Origin: JAAXHH01 sp965248395
GTDB taxonomy: Bacteria; JAAXHH01
Reading direction: 5' to 3'
DNA length: 64,000 nt
NCBI GenBank assembly: GCA_965248395.1
Contig: OZ252103.1
Span: 2,914,001 to 2,978,000, forward strand
Shown here: positions 37,962-44,957 of the stretch, piece by piece
Layout of the letters: each line of letters begins with the position of its first letter
Numbering within the stretch: position 1 is the first letter of the stretch
Program-made: the position numbers and the translations under genes
The notes under the pieces: generated by a model
The model's database searches: none
What the model saw: the letters and a program-made list of their open reading frames with translations, nothing else
What the model was told of the DNA's origin: nothing

Positions 37962-38665
37962 ATCTCTTCCATGCCCCGTGCGGCGGTGCCGCGGGGCCCG
38001 ATCCCTTCTTCCCATACGAAGATGGTTCCATTGGCACATCGGGTTTCGATATACTGAGTGGTTCCCTGGTGGGTTCCGACACCTGGGATCTGATGAGTTA
38101 CTGCGATCCTCAATGGATCAGCGACTATTCCTTTACCCGGGCGTTGAACCACCGTATGGCCTTAGGTCCTGTGTTCGCCGCGGCTCCTTTAGCCGCTGCC
38201 TCCAGAGGACTACTGCTCTGGGGTGGTCTGGATGAGACCGGCGAACTCTCCCTCGAGCCGGCCTTCGTCGTCGATGCGTCGCCTGTATTGCCCCAGGAAA
38301 ACGGTCCTTACACGCTGACCGGCGAGCGTCAAGACGGGAGCGTCCTGTTTACGCTGTCCTTCGCCATTTCAGAGTACGCTGATGCTGAAGGTGGCTCTTT
38401 CGCGTTTATCCTACCGGTACGTGAGGATTGGTCCGGAAGTCTTGATCGGATAACACTGACCGGTCCCGAGGGGTTTGACACAATTGATGGGGAGGGCGAT
38501 CAATTCGTGGCGCTCATGCGGGACAGTGCAACGGGAGAGGTTCGAGGTATCCTGAGAGACTGGCCGGATCCAACAGACCCGTCGACAGCGGGTCGGCGCA
38601 TACCGCCTGAACCCGGTATGGAGATCGTCATCAGCGGTGGTATACCCGATCCTGATTCGTGGTAA
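37913..38665 (+). pseudogene. Surface lipoprotein copy 4, C-terminal part: zinc motif and tail, out of frame
   Basis: In the frame one base back from the N-terminal part, the sequence reads SVLDPNVIAHELGHNLNLFH, then HAPCGG, a GFDILSG segment and DLMSYC, ending PEPGMEIVISGGIPDPDSW. This is the same domain end as in copies 2 and 3. The sequence is otherwise intact and well conserved, so the frameshift is recent, a sequencing or assembly error, or a switchable site. The first ATG inside (38069) lies beyond the zinc motif and has no good ribosome-binding site. Confidence 0.85.
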
Positions 38666-38969
38666 TACCGTCTAAACCGATTCAACATCATTTTTTTCAT
38701 CTATGGTTTCCAGAATTACATAGTGTCTTCTTGCCTGCAATCCCTCAACTATTGCTTGACGAAGAGATCTGGTTGGTTAATACTTTGAGGGGGTCGTGTA
38801 ATGTTGGAATCCCTTTCGGCAACGCCCATGACATCCCAGCCAAGTCGAACGAACAGTAATTTACACCATTCTTTCAGTCGTCGACTGAACAGTGTCTTCC
38901 TGCGCATTCGTTTTTAGTTTGGGCAGAGGATTTCTCATGTTGACGGGATTCATTCAGGGAGGACAGACT
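38666..38969. other. 304-bp intergenic region at the right edge of the island
   Basis: A/T-rich, with several T-runs; no gene or clear terminator seen. A frame open from 38892 leads into the next gene but its first 26 residues are not leader-like. Confidence 0.4.
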
Positions 38970-40178
38970 ATGAAGTGGAATCTGACTCATTTGAGTGTGA
39001 TGGTCCTTTTCCTTACCACCGCCTGCGCAGACATGGAAGTGCCGGAGCAGGCCTCCGACGCCGTGATGGCGCCGGTGTTCGAGGTGGATCCCATGTGGCC
39101 CAAACCCTTGCCCAACCACTGGATCCTGGGTTCGGCCATCGGCGTAACCGTCGACTCCCAGGACAACGTCTGGATCGTACACCGGGGCAATGGCAACCCC
39201 CGCACGGAACTGGGCGCCGCACAGGACCCGCCCACGGGCGATTGCTGCATTCCCGCGCCTCCCGTACTCCAGTTCGACCCGGAGGGCAACCTGTTGAACC
39301 ACTGGGGCGGACCTGGCGAAGGATACGACTGGCCCGCGTCCAATCACGGCATCACCGCCGACCCCATGGATAATCTCTGGATAGGAGGCAACGGGGGCGA
39401 CGACGCCCATATCCTGGTCTTCGCCCAGGACGGCACCTTCCTGAAGCAATTCGGAAATCCGGGGACTCGCCGGGCCGAATCATTTGACGAGGCGGACCCG
39501 CAGTGGGCCGGCAACAGCATGGATATGGAGAACTTCGGCCGGGTGGCCAAGATCTCATTCGACGCAGGCGCCAACGAAGCCTACGTGGCCGACGGTTACC
39601 TGAACAAGCGCGTCGCGGTGCTCGACATCGAGACCGGAGCCTTCAAAAGGTCCTGGGGCGCTTACGGTAATGAACCCGACGATACCAGTCTCGGCCCCTA
39701 CGATCCCGAGGCGCCACTTGTACAGCAGTTCCGCAATCCCGTTCACGCCGCCGACCCTTCCAACGATGGTCACGTCTACGTCTGCGACCGCCCGAATAAT
39801 CGTATCCAGGTGTTCCGGACGGACGGGACCTTCGTGATGGAGAAGATCATCGCCGTGAACACGCGGGGAGACGGATCCATGTGGGACATCGCGTTTTCGA
39901 AGGATCCCGAACAGAAATACGTGTACGTGGCCGACGGCAAGAACATGAAGGTGCACGTGCTGTTGCGCGAAACGATGGAAATCCTGACCACTTTCGGGGA
40001 CGGCGGGCGGCAACCCGGACAGTTCTTCGGCGTTCACAGCATTGCCACCGACTCGAAGGGCAACGTCTACACCACGGAGACCTACGAAGGAAAACGCCTG
40101 CAGAAGTTCACCTTCAAGGGTGAGGCCCCAGTCGAAGAAAAAGACCAGGGCGTAGTATGGCCAACCGCATCCAGGTAG
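38970..40178 (+). CDS. NHL-repeat beta-propeller lipoprotein
   Basis: The ATG at 38970 with GGAGGA upstream gives 402 residues and a leader ending FLTTACADME, predicting lipid anchoring. Repeats typical of NHL propellers are visible: GVTVDSQDNVWIVHRG, LQFDPEGNLLNHWG, GITADPMDNLWIGG, VAKISFDAGANEAYVADG, YVCDRPNNRIQVFRTDG and SIATDSKGNVYTTETYEGKRLQKF. NHL propellers bind ligands or proteins, and some have lyase or esterase activity (as in peptidyl-amidating lyase), but nothing here fixes a reaction. The gene overlaps the next one by 22 nt, so they are probably linked. Confidence 0.85.
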   Translation: MKWNLTHLSVMVLFLTTACADMEVPEQASDAVMAPVFEVDPMWPKPLPNHWILGSAIGVTVDSQDNVWIVHRGNGNPRTELGAAQDPPTGDCCIPAPPVLQFDPEGNLLNHWGGPGEGYDWPASNHGITADPMDNLWIGGNGGDDAHILVFAQDGTFLKQFGNPGTRRAESFDEADPQWAGNSMDMENFGRVAKISFDAGANEAYVADGYLNKRVAVLDIETGAFKRSWGAYGNEPDDTSLGPYDPEAPLVQQFRNPVHAADPSNDGHVYVCDRPNNRIQVFRTDGTFVMEKIIAVNTRGDGSMWDIAFSKDPEQKYVYVADGKNMKVHVLLRETMEILTTFGDGGRQPGQFFGVHSIATDSKGNVYTTETYEGKRLQKFTFKGEAPVEEKDQGVVWPTASR

Positions 40179-41536
40179 GGCGGGCCGATCCGGTTTTCCC
40201 TCTCACCGGACGTTGGACGGCGACCATCCAGGTTGCCGTCCGCGTCCTGTTGTACCTGGCCCTCGCCGGCCCCATCGTGGTCGTTCCCGCAACCTGCTCC
40301 TACGGCCACGACATTCCACAGGACATCACAATACGGGCGTTTATCAAGCCGGAAGGCCAAAGCCTCCGGTTGCTTGTTCGTGTGCCCCTCGAGGCCATGC
40401 GCGATGTCACGTTCCCCCTGATTGGACCCGGCTACCTGGACCTGTCCCGCGCCGACGAAGCCCTGCGTGAGGCCGCGGTGCTCTGGATAGGACAGGAGGT
40501 GTCCCTCTACGAAGATGGCGCGCGTCTTGCGGTTCCGGACCTGGCTGCCGTCAAGGTCTCTCTCCCCACCGATGCTGCGTTCCGAGATTACAATACCGCA
40601 CTGGCGGGTACCACGGGGCCTGGACTGCCGCTCGATACCCGGATCTACTGGCAACAGGCGATGCTCGACGTGCTCTTCGAATACAGGATTACATCGGATC
40701 GTTCCGAGTTTTCCATCGTTCCCGGGCTGGAAAGGCTGGGGATGCGGGTCTCGACGGTGCTGCGTTTTCTGCCCGTAGAAGGCGGTGAACGTCTATACCA
40801 GTACACGGGGAATCCCGGCCGCGTCGTGCTCGATCCCCGCTGGCACCAGGCCGCGTTTCGTTTCGTGCAGCTCGGGTTCACCCACATCCTCGACGGCATG
40901 GACCATCTCCTGTTCCTGCTGTGCCTGGTCATTCCCTTTAAACGGCTGCGGGTACTCGTCATCCTCGTCACCGCCTTTACGGTCGCGCACTCAGTCACGC
41001 TGATCGCCGCTACGCTTGGCCTGGCGCCCGACGCACTCTGGTTCGTGCCGCTTGTCGAAACGGTGATTGCCGCCTCCATCGTCTACATGGCGCTGGAGAA
41101 CATCGTGGCGCCCGGCTTGCGCCGCCGCTGGATGGCCGTATTCGGTTTCGGACTCGTACACGGGTTCGGGTTCGCCTACGCGCTCCGGGAAATGCTTCCC
41201 TTTGGCGGAGACCACCTGGTGACTTCGCTCCTGGCGTTCAACGTCGGCGTGGAGATCGGTCAACTACTCGTGATCGTGATCTGCGTTCCGATTTTGCGGT
41301 TACTATTCAGGTATATCCCGGGTGAACGCACCGGCGCTATCGTGGTCTCGGTTCTCGCGGGACACACGGCCTGGCACTGGCTCGTGGAACGGGGCGGGAC
41401 GCTGATGGAATACGATGTATTGTCCACGGCGATGGACGGCGCGCTGCTTGGCGTGGCGGGACTCCTGGCGCTCATGTTGATCATCGCCGCCGGCGCAGGC
41501 TGGGCGCTCACGCGTCCTGGCCGTCCGCTTGAATAA
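40157..41536 (+). CDS. HupE/UreJ-like multi-pass membrane protein
   Basis: The product has 459 residues. After an N-terminal hydrophobic stretch (VAVRVLLYLALAGPIVVV) and a soluble domain of about 200 residues opening GHDIPQDITIRAFIKPEG, six or so membrane segments begin at FVQLGFTHILDGMDHLLFLL. The GFTHILDGMDH motif and the later VHGFGFAYAL are marks of the HupE/UreJ_2 family, whose founders are nickel or cobalt permeases. The His and Asp in these motifs are candidate metal ligands. This large form with a periplasmic domain is common in bacteria and uncharacterised. It overlaps the NHL gene by 22 nt. Metal transport is inferred only from the family. Confidence 0.8.
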   Translation: MANRIQVGRADPVFPLTGRWTATIQVAVRVLLYLALAGPIVVVPATCSYGHDIPQDITIRAFIKPEGQSLRLLVRVPLEAMRDVTFPLIGPGYLDLSRADEALREAAVLWIGQEVSLYEDGARLAVPDLAAVKVSLPTDAAFRDYNTALAGTTGPGLPLDTRIYWQQAMLDVLFEYRITSDRSEFSIVPGLERLGMRVSTVLRFLPVEGGERLYQYTGNPGRVVLDPRWHQAAFRFVQLGFTHILDGMDHLLFLLCLVIPFKRLRVLVILVTAFTVAHSVTLIAATLGLAPDALWFVPLVETVIAASIVYMALENIVAPGLRRRWMAVFGFGLVHGFGFAYALREMLPFGGDHLVTSLLAFNVGVEIGQLLVIVICVPILRLLFRYIPGERTGAIVVSVLAGHTAWHWLVERGGTLMEYDVLSTAMDGALLGVAGLLALMLIIAAGAGWALTRPGRPLE

Positions 41537-42107
41537 AGATCTCGGACAGCGCGAACACACATGAGCTGCGCTCCCCACCGAGGCTGGGTTTCCAGATGTC
41601 GACGGTATAGGGTTCACCCGGTATCAGGTGACCATTGAACAGGATCTGGGCTGAGTGCGCGAAGAATAGGCAGGAATACACGTCCCATTCATCCCTGAGC
41701 CTTGGAGCGGGCGCTTCGAGCAGCTCCGGCGACTGCAGGTCGCTCCATCGCGCTATGATCTGGCCTTCGGCCGTCTCGATCGTCCAGGAAGGCGATTCGA
41801 GGACGTCTCCACCCCGCGCAAAGGACGCCTGAACAGTCTCTAAGTCCATGTCGTACATGCCGCCCCTCCCGCGCATCCATGCCTGGATGAGAGCCGCCGT
41901 TTCCGGGTTGTCGGTACAGATCCTGCGATAGGAGGTCTCGCCCTCGATAAGGACATAGGCGACGGTCCCCTCGCCAGCCGAGCTGTAATGGGTATGCCAG
42001 AGGCTGACCATGCCGCTGTTCTCCGTCGTGTTTGCCGGGCGAATGTAGTTGATCCAGTGCTGCCCCGTCCAGAACAACCTGCCCTTGTTCACCAGTGGCC
42101 TGTCCAT
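41508..42107 (-). CDS. Protein of unknown function
   Basis: The ATG at 42107 has GGGGGA 5-10 nt upstream, which decides it over a TTG at 42119. The product has 199 residues with no signal peptide and no membrane segment. It opens MDRPLVNKGRLFWTGQHWIN, contains HTHYSSAGEGTVAYVLIEG and WTIETAEGQIIARWSDLQ, and ends in a beta-rich half with FNGHLIPGEPYTVDIW. I recognise no family. It runs opposite to the HupE-like gene and overlaps its 3' end by 29 nt. Confidence 0.6.
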   Translation of the reverse strand: MDRPLVNKGRLFWTGQHWINYIRPANTTENSGMVSLWHTHYSSAGEGTVAYVLIEGETSYRRICTDNPETAALIQAWMRGRGGMYDMDLETVQASFARGGDVLESPSWTIETAEGQIIARWSDLQSPELLEAPAPRLRDEWDVYSCLFFAHSAQILFNGHLIPGEPYTVDIWKPSLGGERSSCVFALSEIFIQADGQDA

Positions 42108-42379
42108 CCGTTCCCCCAATCTGAAATTACCGTTTTGTACACAGCCGGTTCATCAATCCTCCATGTATAAACTGTCTGACTTATGAAATGCCGTCAAGAA
42201 CGATCCTGGAGACTCATCTGCACGGCCATGGTGCGTGGCTACCGCGCAATATTTCACTTGCCCGGCCATGACGGTCCCTGTACATTTTCGGCATATCGCC
42301 TTGCCTGCACGGAAGGACGGAGAACACGGCCGTCTGGACGCCGGGAGTTGTCGTACGCTTTCACCAGGAGTATTGGACC

Positions 42380-42610
42380 ATGATCGGTGATATCGGCATG
42401 CAGGAATTGATGGTGATCTTCCTGATTGTCCTGCTTCTGTTCGGTTCGGATCGGATTCCGGCCCTGGCCAGAGGACTCGGCAAGGGCATTCGGGAATTCA
42501 AGCGCGTCGTGAACAACGCGAACACTGAAATCCAGCGTGCGATCGATATCGACGAGAAAGAGCCGCCCCCGCGAAAACCTCCGCCTCCAAAGGAATTGGA
42601 CCGGTCATAG
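42380..42610 (+). CDS. tatA: Twin-arginine translocase subunit TatA/E
   Basis: The product has 76 residues. A short N-terminal membrane helix (ELMVIFLIVLLLFGSDRIPALARGLGKGI) is followed by an amphipathic helix (REFKRVVNNANTEIQRAID) and a charged, proline-rich tail, the standard TatA layout. The FG hinge between helices is present. TatA forms the size-adaptable pore for folded proteins. No tatC is in the window. A hairpin terminator follows 28 nt downstream, so it is transcribed as a single gene or the end of a unit. Confidence 0.9.
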   Translation: MIGDIGMQELMVIFLIVLLLFGSDRIPALARGLGKGIREFKRVVNNANTEIQRAIDIDEKEPPPRKPPPPKELDRS

Positions 42611-42637
42611 GACTCCGGGACAGCTGATCTATCTAAA

Positions 42638-42671
42638 GGGCGTGCCGGCCGGCTGGCGGTACGCCCGTTTT
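42638..42671 (+). terminator. Rho-independent terminator after tatA
   Basis: The arms gggcgt (42638-42643) and acgccc (42661-42666) pair, with ccg/cgg pairs continuing inside and a GC-rich loop. GTTTTGCTT follows directly. Confidence 0.75.
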
Positions 42672-42712
42672 GCTTAATTCGTAGTCAAAGGCACGTTTCG
42701 CGAACCCTGGAC

Positions 42713-44041
42713 ATGTCCACTGTCGCGCTCCGAACCGACGCACGATGCATTTACGACGCAGCCTTGCGGGCCGTCGATCCCGCCGTAGCGATCCGGCGCC
42801 ACGTCGAGTGCAACGGTAACAGACTGAAGATCGACGGCATCTCGTACGATCTGGACCGGTTTGACAGGTGTTTCGTCGTCGGCGCCGGCAAGGCGGGCGC
42901 CATGATGGCCGGCGCCATGGAATCGCTGCTGGGAGATCGGCTTACCGGAGGCGTGGTCAATGTAAAGTACGGCCATACGACGCCGCTTCGGCGAGTCGAG
43001 TTGATCGAAGCGGGACATCCCATTCCAGACGCCGCCGGGGTGGAAGGAACAGAGAAGATCGTAACGCTCCTCGAGCATCTCGAGGAAGACGACCTGGTGT
43101 TCTGCCTCCTTTCGGGCGGGGGTTCCGCACTCATGCCGCTTCCGGCCAGAGGCGTGACGCTGGTGGAAAAACAGGCGGTTACCGGCTGTCTGTTGAAATG
43201 CGGGGCGACGATCAACGAGCTCAACACGGTTCGCAAGCATATATCGAGGGTCAAGGGCGGGCAGTTGGCCCGACAGGCCGCGCCGGCGCGCGTGGTGAGC
43301 CTGGTGCTGTCGGACGTCATCGGAGATCCGCTAGACATCATCGCGTCGGGCCCCACGGTACCGGACGAGAGCACCTATACCGATTGCAGAACGATCGTCG
43401 AACGGTACGATTTGGATGGCGAACTTCCCCCTTCGGTGATTCGTCATCTGGAGGCCGGTGCTGAAGGAACCGGACACGAAAACCCCGGTCCCGGCGATCC
43501 GCTCTTCAATCGTACACAGAACGTGATGATCGCCAACAATCGACAGGCCCTCGATACCGCCCGGATCGAGGCGGAGAAGAGAGGCTATAACCCGCTCGTG
43601 CTGTCGAGTTCGATCGACGGCGAGACCAGGGAGATCGCCCGCGTCTACGCGGCCATGGCACGGGAAATCGCGGTCCATGGGGATCCGTTGAGCGCGCCGG
43701 CATGTATCATATCAGGCGGTGAAACCACGGTGACGCTAAAGGGCGGCGGCAAGGGAGGACGGAACCAGGAATTCGTACTGGCGGCTGTTTCCGGGATAGA
43801 CGGACTGGAACGAACCGTCGTGTTCAGCGCGGGCACGGACGGTACGGACGGACCGACCGACGCCGCCGGCGCGGTAGCGGACGGCCGCACTATGGCACGG
43901 GCTGCCGAGAAGGGGTTGGACGTCCACGCCTACCTGGACAACAACGACGCCTATCATTTCTTTAAACCGCTGGGCGACCTCGTCATAACCGGACCTACCC
44001 ATACGAACGTAATGGACCTGCGCCTGTTGATCGTCGGTTAA
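42713..44041 (+). CDS. Glycerate 2-kinase (DUF4147/MOFRL family)
   Basis: The product has 442 residues, the family length. The N-terminal DUF4147 domain shows CFVVGAGKAGAMMAGAM, EAGHPIPDAAGVEGT, LLSGGGSALM, INTVRKHIS-like NELNTVRKHIS, and SLVLSDVIGDPLDIIASGP. The C-terminal MOFRL domain shows CIISGGETTVTLKGGGKGGRNQE and FSAGTDGTDGPTDAAGA. The enzyme phosphorylates D-glycerate to 2-phosphoglycerate. It is followed by a PhyH dioxygenase and a glycolate-oxidase-type fusion, which suggests a C2/C3 acid route. Confidence 0.92.
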   Translation: MSTVALRTDARCIYDAALRAVDPAVAIRRHVECNGNRLKIDGISYDLDRFDRCFVVGAGKAGAMMAGAMESLLGDRLTGGVVNVKYGHTTPLRRVELIEAGHPIPDAAGVEGTEKIVTLLEHLEEDDLVFCLLSGGGSALMPLPARGVTLVEKQAVTGCLLKCGATINELNTVRKHISRVKGGQLARQAAPARVVSLVLSDVIGDPLDIIASGPTVPDESTYTDCRTIVERYDLDGELPPSVIRHLEAGAEGTGHENPGPGDPLFNRTQNVMIANNRQALDTARIEAEKRGYNPLVLSSSIDGETREIARVYAAMAREIAVHGDPLSAPACIISGGETTVTLKGGGKGGRNQEFVLAAVSGIDGLERTVVFSAGTDGTDGPTDAAGAVADGRTMARAAEKGLDVHAYLDNNDAYHFFKPLGDLVITGPTHTNVMDLRLLIVG

Positions 44042-44071
44042 GAGCAATATCTAAAAAGGCTGGATTCAATC

Positions 44072-44878
44072 ATGATGACCGAAGAGCAAAGATACCTGTT
44101 CGACCTGACCGGCTATCTACACCTGGAAGGAGCCATCGGGGAAGAGGAACTTGCCGAGGCCCGTGAAGCCGCGGAAAAATACATCCACACGCCTGCAGAA
44201 GACCTGTCGCCGGATTTTGGGAGCAGGGACGACCGTATGTACGATAACGGATTCGCCTTTGACAAATCGCTGGAAAGGCTGGTATTCCAACCGAGCTACT
44301 GGCCCATCGTGAAGGAATTCACCACCGGGAAACCCCGGTTTGTCCGGGGCTCCATGCTCGTGAACCAGGCGGGCGGTGTAGTCGACGCGGGTTCGCTCCA
44401 CTGCGCCAGGGAAGACTTCGGCTGGCAGAGCACACGCTACGAATGCCGTGACGGCCGCATCTACTGCGATGACTTCGTCGTTTTCACCTATCTCACCGAC
44501 GTGTATCCCGGTGATGGCGGTCTCGTGGTAATACCGGGTTCCCACAAGTGCAATTTCAACCGGCCCGGCTCGCTCTTCGACGGGGGAGACCTGGGTGATG
44601 AAGCGCCTCCCGGTGCACTCAACATCACGCCCCGGGCGGGAGACGCGGTAATCATTTCCGAATTGCTCACCCACGGAACGCTCCGGTGGAAGCCGATCGA
44701 CCGGAAGCGAATCGTGCTCGTGCTCCGTTACGCTCCTCAGTACACCGGCGGTGGTCCCTGGAGGACGGAATCCCTCAAGGCTCTGCTGTCGCCGGAAACC
44801 AACGAACTCATGGATTCCGCTTCGTACACCGAAATCAAGGACGTGGCGGGCCGGGACATTGTCACGCTGACGGTGTAG
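44072..44878 (+). CDS. PhyH-family Fe(II)/2-oxoglutarate dioxygenase
   Basis: The product has 268 residues. It opens TEEQRYLFDLTGYLHLEGAI and contains the typical VYPGDGGLVVIPGSHKCNF segment. The proximal His is His110 in SLHCAREDF; Ala112 stands where the HxD Asp is normal. The distal His is His201 in LTHGTLRW, with basic residues after it for 2-oxoglutarate. It is a close cousin of the PhyH protein at 10960-11919 but without its low-complexity tail. Neighbours are glycerate kinase and the fusion oxidase. Substrate unknown. Confidence 0.85.
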   Translation: MMTEEQRYLFDLTGYLHLEGAIGEEELAEAREAAEKYIHTPAEDLSPDFGSRDDRMYDNGFAFDKSLERLVFQPSYWPIVKEFTTGKPRFVRGSMLVNQAGGVVDAGSLHCAREDFGWQSTRYECRDGRIYCDDFVVFTYLTDVYPGDGGLVVIPGSHKCNFNRPGSLFDGGDLGDEAPPGALNITPRAGDAVIISELLTHGTLRWKPIDRKRIVLVLRYAPQYTGGGPWRTESLKALLSPETNELMDSASYTEIKDVAGRDIVTLTV

Positions 44879-44957
44879 TCGGGTCTGCTTCCGTTCAAGG
44901 CAGACAAGGTAACCTGTCATTGGCCGGAGGCAGCGGAGGCATAGGAAGGATCGGTAC

